A DNA stretch of 64,000 nt from Methylobacterium organophilum (GCF_022179465.1 NZ_BPQV01000002.1:372001-436000); one strand, 5' to 3'. Counted from the first letter of the stretch, positions 16,364 to 25,032 are shown. Notes: generated by a model not told the origin, from the letters alone. Numbers and translations: made by a program.

Positions 16364-16581
16364 CCGCTGGAATGGGGCGAGAATGCGTTGGGCCCTGCTC
16401 CGGCGGCCTGAAGCCGATCCGAACAATTTTATCGAATTTCGGCCTGGACCGGGGCGCTTCGGAGCAGGGGCAACGACACCGTGCGGCTTTTCTTAAAACC
16501 GTCCCGGCCGGATTCAGGATCGGTGAACCATCCGCACGGGGGAAAAGGCATGCGGGGCGGCGGGCCGCCCGGCGGAACGCC

Positions 16582-17208
16582 TCAGAGCGTCAGGCCTTCG
16601 TGGAAGTCGTCGGCCGGGATCGGCAGCATGAACTGGGCGCCGATGCCGCCCTCGAAATAGCGCACCACCCGGCCCGGCGTGTTGCCGACCATCACATGCG
16701 TGCCGAGCGGCGGCGCGATGCTGGTGGCGAGCGCGACGCCCGACATCGACACGTCGATGATGCGCGCCGGCGCCTCGCGGCCATTGTCGAGGCGCAGCAG
16801 AACGGCGCTGCGGGTCGGCACCAGACGCTCGTGGGTCCGGCCCTCCGGCAGGCCCAGCATCTCGCGATTGGCGAGCCAGGTCAGCTGCGAGGCGATCTTC
16901 TCGCGCTTGCGCGCGGTGGCGACGATGCGCGCGGCGAGCCCGGTGCGCGTGTGGCGGACGATCACGCCCTCGATGCGGCCAATCTGCTCGATATAGAGCA
17001 CGATGCGCTCACCGAGCGCGCCGACGACCGCGCAGGTGATGCGGATCCCGCCGGGCGACATGTCCACGGTCTGGCAGGGAAATTCGCGCCGATCCGACAG
17101 CATGTAGCGGCCGAGCAACGCCACCGGCACCCGCTGGTGGCGGCGCTGGTCTGCCGCTCCCACCGGGGCGGGGGCGAAAGCAACGGCACGGGCGGCAGCC
17201 TCGATCAT
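16582..17208 (-). CDS. Tandem PilZ-domain protein (putative c-di-GMP receptor)
   Basis: This 208-residue cytoplasmic protein carries two PilZ modules. The first has RRHQR (22-26) and DMSPGG (49-54); the second has RTHER (124-128) and DVSMSG (152-157). Both therefore keep the RxxxR and D/NxSxxG signatures that bind cyclic di-GMP. There is no attached catalytic domain, so it is probably an adaptor that passes the c-di-GMP signal to a partner. It lies 116 bp downstream of a PAS_5-type gene on the same strand, a pairing that suggests a shared signalling role. The output process is unknown. Confidence 0.85.
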   Translation of the reverse strand: MIEAAARAVAFAPAPVGAADQRRHQRVPVALLGRYMLSDRREFPCQTVDMSPGGIRITCAVVGALGERIVLYIEQIGRIEGVIVRHTRTGLAARIVATARKREKIASQLTWLANREMLGLPEGRTHERLVPTRSAVLLRLDNGREAPARIIDVSMSGVALATSIAPPLGTHVMVGNTPGRVVRYFEGGIGAQFMLPIPADDFHEGLTL

Positions 17209-17324
17209 GTCGTCTCTGCGTTCGAGGGGCGCGGGGTCATACCCTCGAACGTTGCACGACAGAAGTTACCAAAGGCTTGAACCAAAGGAAGTTGGTAACC
17301 CTAGATTATAATCGGTTGTATACT

Positions 17325-17966
17325 TCAAGTCCTGCCGCCGGGATGCACCATCAGATGCCCCCGACGCCAGGGGCGGGAATCGTTGGCCGGCGGCGGGATC
17401 GTCGCGATCAGCGGCATCCGCTCGCCCGGCGGCGGGTCGAGGGGGACGAAGGCGGGGAGGGGGCCCCTCAGGACGCGCTGGGAGACCGCCTCCAGCCGCA
17501 CGATCGGGCGCAGGCCGAACCAGTGCGGCACGTGGAAGGGGCTCAGGGCCCCGAGCAGCCGCGATCGCGTCCGGCCCCGGTGCCGCAGCGGCAGGAGCAG
17601 CAATTCGAGATCGAGCGCCTCGCCCTGCCTGGTCCGGCCCTTCAGCCCGGCGATCAGACCGACCCTGTCGCAGGCGACGGTCTCGACCAGGTGCTGGGGA
17701 TGGGCGAGGGAGGAGGGCGCCATGCCGTCCCCCCACAGGCCGGCGAAGGCGGTGCCGCGCAGCTCGCGCCCGAACATGGCGCAGAGGCGCGTGCCCCCGA
17801 TCCGGATCACCGCCTCCTCCGCCGGGGCCTCGATCTCCAGGATCAGGCTGTCCGCCAGCAGGTTGCGGATCGCCCCGGGCTCGATCTCGCTGCGCTCCGG
17901 GGCGCTGCGCTCGCCCCGCAGGCGATCCCAGTAGGCATGGAGCAATCGGCTCGTCGGATGCTTCAT
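17325..17966 (-). CDS. PAS_5/DUF1457-type PAS domain protein
   Basis: This 213-residue cytoplasmic protein has one PAS-like domain of the alphaproteobacterial PAS_5 type. The conserved N-terminal block is LLHAYWDRLRGERSAPERSEIEPGAIRNLLADSLILE, followed by IRIGGTRLCAMFGRELRGTAF and a strand-rich core. No kinase, cyclase or DNA-binding domain is attached. The start at 17966 gives the family's usual N-terminus. The gene precedes the PilZ-PilZ gene on the same strand, so the two may be co-expressed in c-di-GMP-linked regulation; that link is inferred. No ligand or cofactor can be read from the sequence. Confidence 0.78.
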   Translation of the reverse strand: MKHPTSRLLHAYWDRLRGERSAPERSEIEPGAIRNLLADSLILEIEAPAEEAVIRIGGTRLCAMFGRELRGTAFAGLWGDGMAPSSLAHPQHLVETVACDRVGLIAGLKGRTRQGEALDLELLLLPLRHRGRTRSRLLGALSPFHVPHWFGLRPIVRLEAVSQRVLRGPLPAFVPLDPPPGERMPLIATIPPPANDSRPWRRGHLMVHPGGRT

Positions 17967-18159
17967 GTCGTTCCGAATCGTAGGGGCCGGCGGCCCGACC
18001 CGACGAAGACTCGATTCCCTGCGGGATGGGCGCCGCCAGCGGCCCGCCGCCTCAAGCTCTCGCACAGGCAGACGCCCGAACGGAACCTCGGCTCCGGGAC
18101 GCCAACAATTAAGTTTCTGTTAAGGTTAACGCTCGGTTGACGTTGCCAGAGCGAGGGCA

Positions 18160-18360
18160 GCGGGCGACTATGCCTCATCGGATCGGAGCGCGGATGCCGC
18201 CGAGATCCACGATGGTGATGACCCGAGGTTGCGAAGTCTTGAACAGAGGAGGGGCCGCGTCGCGGTCCACGCCAATCCCAAGGTCCGGTCGGCGTGCCGC
18301 AGCGTTCGTGCGGCGATCCTTTCTGAAAGGGAGAGCGGAAACGCTCTCCCTTCTTTTTTT
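18160..18360 (+). ncRNA. Possible small RNA or short leader transcript
   Basis: The evidence is the unexplained terminator at its 3' end and a TTGACG box at 18137-18142. Purine-rich GAGGAGGGG occurs inside it (about 18248). A short peptide reading frame starting at 18170 runs through the terminator without stopping, which argues against a coding function. The 5' end is a guess. Confidence 0.3.
18327..18360 (+). terminator. Strong rho-independent terminator without an assigned gene
   Basis: AAGGGAGAGCG (18327-18337), a GAAA tetraloop and CGCTCTCCCTT (18342-18352) form a perfect 11-bp stem, followed by C and seven Ts. It lies about 90 bp before the rhomboid-like gene on the same strand. Confidence 0.88.
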
Positions 18361-18452
18361 CTGGAATCCGGCGGATTTCACATGGCCCGCAGGCCGGGAT
18401 GCGGCGCCTGGAGGGCTTGCGGCGGCGGCGCGAGGCCCGACATGGTGACGGC

Positions 18453-19268
18453 ATGGATGCCTCCCCCGATTTCCCGCGCCAGAGCCGCGTGCCCGTCTTC
18501 AACATGCCCGGCATCGTCACGGCGGCGATCGCGCTCCTCCTGGGGCTCCATGCCTTGCGCACGGTCCTCCCGGACAGCTGGGACATCGCGCTGCTGCTCG
18601 ATCTCGCCTTCATCCCCGGCCGCTGGACCGCCGCGATCGACCCCTCCCGGGCCGCCGACATCATCTCCGCCGCCGGGACGGGGAGCGGCGGGACCGAGAT
18701 CGCCGCGGCGCGGGAGGAATTCGCGCGCTATCTCGTCGCCCAGCCCTCGGCGAGCCCCTGGACCTTCGCGACCTACGCGCTGCTGCACGGGTCCTGGATG
18801 CACGTGATCTTCAACACGGTCTGGCTCGCCGCCTTCGGCTCGCCCGTGGCGCGCCGCTACGGCCCCCTGCGCTGGCTGGTGCTGGCGATCGCGGGCGCCG
18901 TGGCCGGCGCGTTCCTGCATCTCCTGATCGATCCCTTGAGCACGATGCCGCTGGTCGGAGCCTCCGCCGGCATCTCCGCGCTGATGGCCGCCGCCGCCCG
19001 CTTCGTGTTTCAGCCGCCGGCCCGCTTCACGCCTTCCGTGCCCTGGCAATTGCCGCCGGAGCCGCGGCTCCAGACCCTGCCCGAGCTGATGCGCAACCGC
19101 ACCGCCGTGCTGTTCCTGGCCGTCTGGCTCGTCACGAACCTGCTGTTCGGCCTCGCCGCCATCCCGCTCGGGGGCGAGGACGGGCCGATCGCCTGGGACG
19201 CGCATCTCGGCGGCTTCGCGGTCGGCTTCTTCCTGCTTCCCCTGCTGGAGCGCCGGATACGCACTTAA
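18453..19268 (+). CDS. Rhomboid-family intramembrane serine protease
   Basis: This 271-residue protein with about six transmembrane segments carries the rhomboid catalytic features. HGSWMHVIFN (112-121) holds the conserved oxyanion histidine and asparagine, GASAG holds the nucleophile Ser171, and AHLGG holds the catalytic His252. A proline-rich loop (about 188-210) separates two of the last helices. The enzyme should cleave membrane-spanning segments of unknown substrates. The start at 18453 gives a short cytosolic N-terminus ahead of the first helix; an upstream in-frame ATG adds only an arginine-rich tail. The gene is monocistronic. Confidence 0.88.
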   Translation: MDASPDFPRQSRVPVFNMPGIVTAAIALLLGLHALRTVLPDSWDIALLLDLAFIPGRWTAAIDPSRAADIISAAGTGSGGTEIAAAREEFARYLVAQPSASPWTFATYALLHGSWMHVIFNTVWLAAFGSPVARRYGPLRWLVLAIAGAVAGAFLHLLIDPLSTMPLVGASAGISALMAAAARFVFQPPARFTPSVPWQLPPEPRLQTLPELMRNRTAVLFLAVWLVTNLLFGLAAIPLGGEDGPIAWDAHLGGFAVGFFLLPLLERRIRT

Positions 19269-19432
19269 GTGCATTATTCCGCAAGATTAGGCACGATTTT
19301 GCTATCAACATCGTGAAGACCGCTTGCCAGGACGGTGCGGTCGACCCACAATCGTGGATGAGATCGGGAGAAACCCGGCCTGCAACCTGCGCCGCAGGGG
19401 CTGGCGGCGCGTCTGTCCAGGGAGGGACATTC

Positions 19433-19864
19433 ATGAGCGTCGCTCGCATCCTTGCCGAGAAGGGGAACGCCGTCGTCACGGTGCCGCCACACCGCACCAT
19501 CGACGAGGCGATCCATCTCCTGGCCGAAAAGCGCATCGGCGCCCTCGTCGTGACCGGCGCCGAGGGACGTGTCCTCGGCATCCTGTCGGAGCGTGACGTG
19601 ATGCGGGCGCTCGCCTCCGATGCAGGCAGCGCCTTCGACCAGCCGGTCTCCCGCTACATGACGAGCAAGGTCGTCACCTGCACCCGCCGCGCCACGGTGG
19701 AAGAAGTGATGGAGACCATGACCGAAGGCCGGTTCCGCCACCTGCCTGTGGTGGAGGAGGGGCGCCTGCTCGGCGTCGTCTCCATCGGCGACGTGGTCAA
19801 GCGCCGGATCGCCGCCGTCGAGGCCGAGCATCAGGCGATGCGCGACTACATCACCATGGCCTGA
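19433..19864 (+). CDS. Two-CBS-domain protein
   Basis: This 143-residue cytoplasmic protein consists of one CBS pair (Bateman module): CBS1 about 8-65 with GRVLGILSERDVMRAL and CBS2 about 75-130 with GRLLGVVSIGDVVKRR. Such modules bind adenosyl ligands (AMP, ATP, SAM, NADH) and regulate partner proteins. The alphaproteobacterial stand-alone type begins, as here, with an N-terminal VARILAEKG block. The start at 19433 follows GGAGGGA. A terminator follows, so it is transcribed alone. The partner and ligand are unknown. Confidence 0.88.
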   Translation: MSVARILAEKGNAVVTVPPHRTIDEAIHLLAEKRIGALVVTGAEGRVLGILSERDVMRALASDAGSAFDQPVSRYMTSKVVTCTRRATVEEVMETMTEGRFRHLPVVEEGRLLGVVSIGDVVKRRIAAVEAEHQAMRDYITMA

Positions 19865-19887
19865 CCCGGCCACGATCGCCGCGACAC

Positions 19888-19919
19888 GAGCCGCAGCCCC
19901 CGGGCCGCGGCTCTTTCCG
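19888..19919 (+). terminator. Terminator after the CBS gene
   Basis: GAGCCGC (19888-19894) pairs with GCGGCTC (19907-19913) across a GC-rich 12-nt loop, followed by TTTCCGTTT. Confidence 0.65.
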
Positions 19920-19934
19920 TTTGCGAGGGAGGCG

Positions 19935-21200
19935 TCAGTGCGCCCACTCGCCGGCGCGCATCACCGGCACCGCCGCGCCGTCGGCGGCGAGGCCGTCCAC
20001 GTCGATCTCGGCCGAGCCGATCATCCAGTCGATATGGATCAGGCTGCGGTTGGCGCCGCGGGCGGAGAGGTCGTCCTCGCTCAGACCCTCGCCACCCTCC
20101 ACGAAGCACTTCGAATAGGCCTGGCCGAGGGCGATGTGGCTCGCGGCGTTCTCGTCATAGAGGGTGTTGTAGAACAGGAGCCCGGAGGCCGAGATCGCCG
20201 AGGAGGCGGGCACCAGGGCGACTTCGCCGAGGCGGGCCGCGCCCTCGTCGGTCTCCAGCACCTTGGCGAGCACGTCCCCGCCGGTGCGGGCACTCGCCTC
20301 GACGATCCGGCCGCCTTCGAAGCGGACGCGGATGCCGTCGATCAGGGTGCCCTGGTAGGACAGGGGCTTGGTGCTCGAAACGAAGCCCTCCACCCGCGCC
20401 TTGTGCGGCGTGGTGAAGACCTCCTCCGTCGGGATGTTGGCGTTGCAGACGATGCCGTTCTTGGCCCGGGCCGCACCGCCGCACCAGGCATGGTCGTCGG
20501 CGAGCCCGACCGTAAGGTCGGTGCCCGGCCCGCGGAAGCGCAGGGCCGAGAAGCGCCGCGCGTTCAGCCATTCCGTGCGGGCATGGAGCGCCCGGTTATG
20601 CGCCTCCCAGGCCGCGATCGGATCCGGCCCATCGACCCGCGAGGCCTTGAAGATCGCCTCCCACAGGCGTGCGACCGCCTCGTGCGGGTCGAGATCCGGG
20701 AAGACCGTCCGCGCCCAGGCCGGGGTGGCGGCGGAGATGATGGTCCAGTTGATCGAGAAACCCGCGATCAATTCCAGGGCCGGCACATAGGCCTTGGAGC
20801 GGGCCCGGTTCGCGCGGGAGACCTTTCCGGGATCCTGCCCGGCCAGCAGGGAGGGATCGTCGCCGGAGATGGCGAGGCGGGCGGCCCCGTTGCGATAGGC
20901 TTCGGCCATGCCGCCATAGAGCCAGCCGGCCGCCGCATCGAAGGCCTCGTCGGGGGCGTGGGCGAAGCGCGCCAAGGTGGCGGCCTCGTCCGTGTAGAGC
21001 GTCGTCACCAGGGAGGCGCCGGCCTTGTAGGCCTGCTCGGTGACCGCGCGGGCGAGGGGAACCGCGTCGAGGGGAGCGGTGACGATGAGTTCCTGCCCCG
21101 GCTCCAGTCCGAGACCGACCCGAACCGCGACCTGCGCGAGGCGGTCGAGCCGCTCCTCGAAGGCAGCGGCCGCCGCCTTCCCATCGAACGCAACGTTCAT
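19935..21200 (-). CDS. M29-family aminopeptidase (AmpS/PepS type)
   Basis: This 421-residue cytoplasmic metallopeptidase is predicted to remove N-terminal residues from peptides. Family features include the N-terminal FEERLDRLAQVAVRVGLGLEPGQEL and the metal-site segments NIPTEEVFTTPH, with glutamates and histidine. Downstream metal ligands lie in the HIALGQAY histidine and in IHIDWMIGSAEIDVDG near the end. The length is normal for M29 enzymes, which bind two Co2+ or Zn2+ ions. It stands alone on the minus strand. Confidence 0.9.
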   Translation of the reverse strand: MNVAFDGKAAAAAFEERLDRLAQVAVRVGLGLEPGQELIVTAPLDAVPLARAVTEQAYKAGASLVTTLYTDEAATLARFAHAPDEAFDAAAGWLYGGMAEAYRNGAARLAISGDDPSLLAGQDPGKVSRANRARSKAYVPALELIAGFSINWTIISAATPAWARTVFPDLDPHEAVARLWEAIFKASRVDGPDPIAAWEAHNRALHARTEWLNARRFSALRFRGPGTDLTVGLADDHAWCGGAARAKNGIVCNANIPTEEVFTTPHKARVEGFVSSTKPLSYQGTLIDGIRVRFEGGRIVEASARTGGDVLAKVLETDEGAARLGEVALVPASSAISASGLLFYNTLYDENAASHIALGQAYSKCFVEGGEGLSEDDLSARGANRSLIHIDWMIGSAEIDVDGLAADGAAVPVMRAGEWAH

Positions 21201-21357
21201 TCCTCAAGTCCCAGGCTGATGGCGATGCGCCATCCTAGCCGATCGGGGCGGAATCGCGCAGGGCGGCGCCATCATTGTCTCGCGAGCGCGCCGAACCGTC
21301 ACAGGCTCCGGGCAACCGGCCCGCGATGGGCCGCCGAAGGGGCGGCGTCCGGCCGTC

Positions 21358-21651
21358 TCAGGCGGCGCGCGACCAGATGATCTCGCCGAGATGCTCGCGG
21401 AAGGCGAAGCGCAGCAGATGATCGGCGACCACGTTCTCGAGCCGGGTCAGGCCGGCGGCATCCGGGGTGGCGACCTTCATCACCAGGGCGTCGGGGCTCG
21501 CATCGAAGGTGCAGATGCGGTCCTCGCCGAAGGGGACGACGCCGTGATCGCCGGTCTCCTCGACGGGAAACTTGTGGCTCCAGTGGCGGCAGAGCTGTTT
21601 CAGGTAGCGGTTGGCTTCCGAGGTCGGCACACGCGCCTGAGACGTCGGCAT
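21358..21651 (-). CDS. DUF2218 family protein
   Basis: This 97-residue soluble protein matches DUF2218, with blocks YLKQLCRHWSHKFPVEE and GLTRLENVVADHLLRFAFRE. Members occur in actinobacteria and proteobacteria, often beside siderophore or iron-uptake genes, but nothing of that kind is next to this copy. A good ribosome binding site (AGGAGA) lies 8 nt before the ATG. The conserved Cys-His pair near the N-terminus (QLCRHWSHKF) hints at metal or redox chemistry, without proof. Confidence 0.85.
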   Translation of the reverse strand: MPTSQARVPTSEANRYLKQLCRHWSHKFPVEETGDHGVVPFGEDRICTFDASPDALVMKVATPDAAGLTRLENVVADHLLRFAFREHLGEIIWSRAA

Positions 21652-21989
21652 CGGTAGGGTCTCCTCATCAAATCGCGAATCGGGGGCCGCTCACGACGGC
21701 CCCGTCGTCATGGGCCGCATCTTCCAACCGTGCGCGGCGATATTGCGGCGCAAGAGGATTCGCGGCCCTCGAAGGGCGATGCTGGCCCAGGGCGGTGCCG
21801 AAACGGTTAACGTGCGTATAATTCACAGGCACGCCCCCTGTGTTCCGCGCATCGTCCCAGAGCGTTGCGGCCGGCGGCTTCCCGCGACCGCATTGCAGCA
21901 TCATGAGAGGATTTTGTGCGATGCACAACACACGTCAATGCCCGCCGGGGGATTAAATGAGCCGGCGCGTCAGTGGGGAATGTGCGGGC
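21652..21989. other. 338-bp gap with a palindrome in a promoter-like setting
   Basis: No coding gene is supported. On the minus strand TTGACG (complement of 21933-21938) and CAAAAT (complement of 21911-21916) form a possible promoter firing toward the DUF2218 gene, about 250 nt upstream of its start. The palindrome at 21914-21928 overlaps this promoter. Confidence 0.35.
21914..21928. promoter_or_regulatory. Operator-like palindrome TTGTGC-gat-GCACAA
   Basis: Perfect 6-bp arms flank a 3-bp centre (TGC-N3-GCA core). It lies over the spacer and -10 box of the putative minus-strand promoter, a typical repressor position. The TGC/GCA core is like sites bound by PhaR-type regulators, which is only a resemblance. 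Confidence 0.4.
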
Positions 21990-23444
21990 TCACACGGGCA
22001 GCGCCGGGGGCGCCTCGTCGGAAAGGGCCACGACCTTGCCGGGATTGAGCAGGTTCTGCGGGTCGAACTCCCGCTTCAGGCGCCGCATCAGGTCGAGGCC
22101 GACCGGATCGCCATAAAGAACGAGCTCGTCGCGCTTGATCAGGCCGATGCCGTGCTCCGCCGAGATCGACCCGTCCATGGCGTGCACAATGTCGTGAACG
22201 ATGCGGTTGAACTGACCCCATTCCGCCAGGAAGGCCGGGCGATCCATCCCGACGGGCTGGCTCAGGTTGAAATGCACGTTGCCGTCGCCGAAATGGCCGA
22301 AGGCGCAGACGCGCAGGCCCGGCATGGCCGCTTCACAGGCGGCGCTCGCGGCCTCGATGAAATCGGGCAGGCGCGAGAGCGGCACCGAGACGTCGTGCTT
22401 GATCGAGCCGCCCTCGGCCTTCTGCACCTCGGGCAGCAGCTCGCGCAGGCGCCAGAGGCCGGCATTCTGCGCCTCGCTCGCGCCGATCGTGGCATCCTCG
22501 GCGAGCCTCGCCTCGAGCGCCTCGGCGAGCAGGCTCTCGAGCTCCGCCCGGGTATCGGCACCGGGGCGGGCCGAGGAGAGCTCGACGAGGGCATAGGCGC
22601 CGTGGTCGCCGGCCAGGGGCCGGGTCACGCCCCGGCCATGGGCGAGCACGATCTCCAGGCCGAAGCGCGGCATGAACTCGAAGGCGGTGAGATCGCGGTC
22701 GGCCGCCCGGCGCAGCCGCTCGAACAAAGCGAGGGCCTCGCGTGCCGAGGCCAGCCCGACGAAGCCGACGCTGCGCGAGAGCGGCTTCGGAAAAAGCTTC
22801 ATGCAGGCGGCGGTGATGATGCCGAGGGTGCCCTCCGAGCCGACGAAGAGGTGCTTCAGGTCATAGCCGGTGTTGTTCTTGCGCAGGCGCTTCAGGCCGT
22901 TCCAGATCCGCCCGTCCGCCAGGACCACTTCGAGGCCGAGCACGAGGTCGCGGGTATTGCCATAGGCGAGCACGGCGGTGCCGCCGGCATTGGTGGCGAG
23001 CGCCCCGCCGATGCGCACCGAGCCCTCCGCCGCCCAGGACAGGGGGAACAGCATGCCCGCGGCCTCCGCCGCCGCCTGCATGTCGGCGAGCACCGCGCCG
23101 GCCTCGACGGTGATGCTGGCATCGATTGGGTCGACGGAGCGGATGGCGTCGAGCCGGGCGAGGGAGAGCACGATGCCCCCCAGCGGAAGGCCGCCGCCGA
23201 CGAGGCCGGTATTGCCGCCCTGGGCGACCACCGGCACCCCGGCCTGAGCACAGGCGGCGACGGTGAAGGCGACCTCCGCGGTATCCTTCGGGCGCACGGC
23301 CGCCAGCGCCTTGCCGCGATAGAGCCCGCGCGATTCGACGAGATAGGGCGCGAGATCCTCCGGCGCCGTGAGCACATGCGCCGGGCCCAGCCGTTCGGCG
23401 AGGGCGGCGAGCAGGGGATGGGGAGTCTCGGAGCCTAGCGTCAT
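21990..23444 (-). CDS. FAD-linked oxidoreductase (GlcD / D-2-hydroxyacid dehydrogenase family)
   Basis: The protein has 484 residues. An N-terminal PCMH-type FAD domain has the pyrophosphate-binding block VVAQGGNTGLVGGGLP, and a C-terminal FAD-oxidase_C domain ends with the metal/substrate block HGIGLIKRDEL. It oxidises a 2-hydroxy acid to a 2-oxo acid and passes electrons to an acceptor, probably cytochrome or ETF. The sequence is closer to the D-2-hydroxyglutarate/D-lactate dehydrogenase branch than to a GlcDEF operon member, since no glcE or glcF is adjacent. The substrate cannot be told from sequence. It is divergent from the FAH-family gene. Confidence 0.87.
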   Translation of the reverse strand: MTLGSETPHPLLAALAERLGPAHVLTAPEDLAPYLVESRGLYRGKALAAVRPKDTAEVAFTVAACAQAGVPVVAQGGNTGLVGGGLPLGGIVLSLARLDAIRSVDPIDASITVEAGAVLADMQAAAEAAGMLFPLSWAAEGSVRIGGALATNAGGTAVLAYGNTRDLVLGLEVVLADGRIWNGLKRLRKNNTGYDLKHLFVGSEGTLGIITAACMKLFPKPLSRSVGFVGLASAREALALFERLRRAADRDLTAFEFMPRFGLEIVLAHGRGVTRPLAGDHGAYALVELSSARPGADTRAELESLLAEALEARLAEDATIGASEAQNAGLWRLRELLPEVQKAEGGSIKHDVSVPLSRLPDFIEAASAACEAAMPGLRVCAFGHFGDGNVHFNLSQPVGMDRPAFLAEWGQFNRIVHDIVHAMDGSISAEHGIGLIKRDELVLYGDPVGLDLMRRLKREFDPQNLLNPGKVVALSDEAPPALPV

Positions 23445-23528
23445 CGTGGATGGCGGCCTGCGTCGAGCCGACTAGATAGCCGTGCAGCGCCGGCTTTGCA
23501 CCCGGTGCCCCCTCCTGGAAATCCGGCC

Positions 23529-24227
23529 ATGCTGTCCGTCATCCCCAATCCCGTCCGCGTCGCGCTCCCCGTCATCGGCACCGAGGATTTCTTTCCGGTG
23601 CGCCGGGTCTATTGCGTCGGGCGCAATTACGGCGCCCATGCCCGCGAGATGGGGTCCGATCCCGACCGGGAGCCGCCCTTCTTCTTCATGAAGCCGGCCG
23701 ATGCCCTCCAGGTGGTGCCGACCGGCGAGACCGTCGCGCATCCCTATCCCCCGGGCACCAGCAACTACCATTTCGAGGTGGAGATGGTGGCCGCCCTCGG
23801 CACGGGCGGCCGCGACATCCCCGTCGACCAGGCGCTGGCCCATGTCTACGGCTACGCGGTGGGCCTCGACATGACCCGGCGCGACCTGCAGGACGAGGCC
23901 AAGCGCCTGTCCCGGCCCTGGGATCTCGGCAAGGCCGCCGACGCCTCCGGTCCGATCGGCCCGCTTCACCCGGCCTCGGCGATCGGGCATCCGGACCGGG
24001 GCGCCATCACCCTCCATGTCGACGGGAGGCTGCGCCAGAGCGGCGATCTCTCGGAGATGATCTGGTCGGTCTCGGAGCAGGTCGCCCTGCTCTCGACCTT
24101 CTTCACGCTCCAGCCCGGCGACCTGATCTTCACCGGCACGCCCTCGGGCGTCGGGCCGGTGGCCCGCGGCGAGACCATGAGGGCCGCCATCGACGGGCTG
24201 GGCGACATCGCCCTGCGGGTCGCCTGA
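23529..24227 (+). CDS. Fumarylacetoacetate hydrolase (FAH) family protein
   Basis: This 232-residue cytoplasmic enzyme has the FAH fold. The metal-binding acids are visible in FEVEMV (two glutamates) and in GLDMTRRDLQ (aspartate). The catalytic region RVYCVGRNYGAHAREMG and the C-terminal GDLIFTGTPSGVGPV are typical of short FAH members, which act as acylpyruvases, oxaloacetate decarboxylases or hydratases/decarboxylases in aromatic catabolism. There are no aromatic-pathway neighbours, so a housekeeping acylpyruvase role is the simplest guess. The start at 23529 follows GGAAATCCGG. Confidence 0.88.
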   Translation: MLSVIPNPVRVALPVIGTEDFFPVRRVYCVGRNYGAHAREMGSDPDREPPFFFMKPADALQVVPTGETVAHPYPPGTSNYHFEVEMVAALGTGGRDIPVDQALAHVYGYAVGLDMTRRDLQDEAKRLSRPWDLGKAADASGPIGPLHPASAIGHPDRGAITLHVDGRLRQSGDLSEMIWSVSEQVALLSTFFTLQPGDLIFTGTPSGVGPVARGETMRAAIDGLGDIALRVA

Positions 24228-24265
24228 GGCGCGCTCGGCCGGGAATCGGGTAAGCTCGGCCCATC

Positions 24266-24742
24266 ATGGCCATCAACCTGAACCGCCCGATCCTGCGCGA
24301 CCTCGCCCACGGCGCCGCCCTGCTGACGCGCGGCATGACGCTCGGCGTGCGCGGCGTCGCCATCGACGCCGCCGGCCACGTCTGCCTCGTGCGCCACACC
24401 TACACCCGGGGCTGGTATCTGCCCGGCGGCGGCATCGAGCCGGGGGAGACGGCGGTGGCGGCGATGGTGCGGGAATTCCGCGAGGAGACCGGCCTCGGGG
24501 TCGAGCCCGAGGCCCTGAGCCTGCACGGCTTCTTCCTGAACAAGGCCCATCGCGGCCGCGACCACATCGCCGTCTACGTCGCCGCAGCCTTCACGCCGCC
24601 GGCCGCGCCCAAGGCGCCGGACCGGGAGATCGCGGAATGCGGCTTCTTCCCCCTCGACGCCCTGCCGGCGGACCTGACCCGGGGCTCCCGCGCGCGCCTG
24701 CGGGAGATCGCCGACGCCGTGCCGGCCGCCGCGCTTTGGTGA
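24266..24742 (+). CDS. NUDIX hydrolase
   Basis: The 158-residue cytoplasmic protein carries a complete Nudix box at 55-77: G-x5-E-x7-REF-REE-TGL, with the metal-binding REFREE helix. It is expected to hydrolyse a nucleoside diphosphate linked to another group. The extra N-terminal segment ([30 protein letters not shown]) matches a proteobacterial subgroup whose substrates are not settled. It is 38 bp downstream of the FAH gene, so they may share a transcript. Nothing in the sequence sets the substrate. Confidence 0.88.
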   Translation: MAINLNRPILRDLAHGAALLTRGMTLGVRGVAIDAAGHVCLVRHTYTRGWYLPGGGIEPGETAVAAMVREFREETGLGVEPEALSLHGFFLNKAHRGRDHIAVYVAAAFTPPAAPKAPDREIAECGFFPLDALPADLTRGSRARLREIADAVPAAALW

Positions 24743-24853
24743 GGCGGCGCAAAAACAGCGTGACCGAACGCTTGCAACGGCCGGCGGAATGGTGTTTAGA
24801 GACGCCACCGGCGGCGCCGGGGCCGCGAGGCCTTGACGAAGCGACGGTTGTGA

Positions 24854-24928
24854 GCGGGTGTAGCTCAGGGGTAGAGCACAACCTTGCCAAGGTTGGGGTC
24901 GAGGGTTCGAATCCCTTCGCCCGCTCCA
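24854..24928 (+). tRNA. tRNA-Gly (anticodon GCC), copy 1
   Basis: The sequence folds as a cloverleaf: acceptor GCGGGTG with CGCCCGC, discriminator T, and an encoded CCA. The anticodon arm CAACC-TTGCCAA-GGTTG gives GCC at 24886-24888, and the T arm holds GGTTCGAATCC. It reads GGC/GGU codons. Confidence 0.96.
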
Positions 24929-25032
24929 GTTTCCAAAAGATTTGAAGGTTCAGCGGCAGGCCGCATTAGCGGTATGTCGTGCAATGGTTTCGGCGTGAGC
25001 CGGGTCGCGAGACCCGACGAAGGCCGGTGTGA

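Larger units (their letters stand above)
17967..18452. other. 486-bp gap with an isolated plus-strand terminator
   Basis: No convincing protein gene is seen. The stretch holds the promoter region of the PAS gene, AT-richer sequence at about 18107-18135, TTGACG at 18137-18142, and a strong plus-strand terminator at 18327-18360 that no annotated gene explains. A transcript of up to about 200 nt could lie between them. Confidence 0.4.

Noticed and set aside
18170-18448. Peptide frame through the isolated terminator
   Set aside because: It reads through the terminator stem and T tract into the rhomboid-like gene's upstream region, so it is not a likely gene.
21668-21931. 87-codon minus-strand frame upstream of the DUF2218 gene
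   Set aside because: There is no ribosome binding site, no recognisable sequence, and it would overlap the putative promoter and palindrome.
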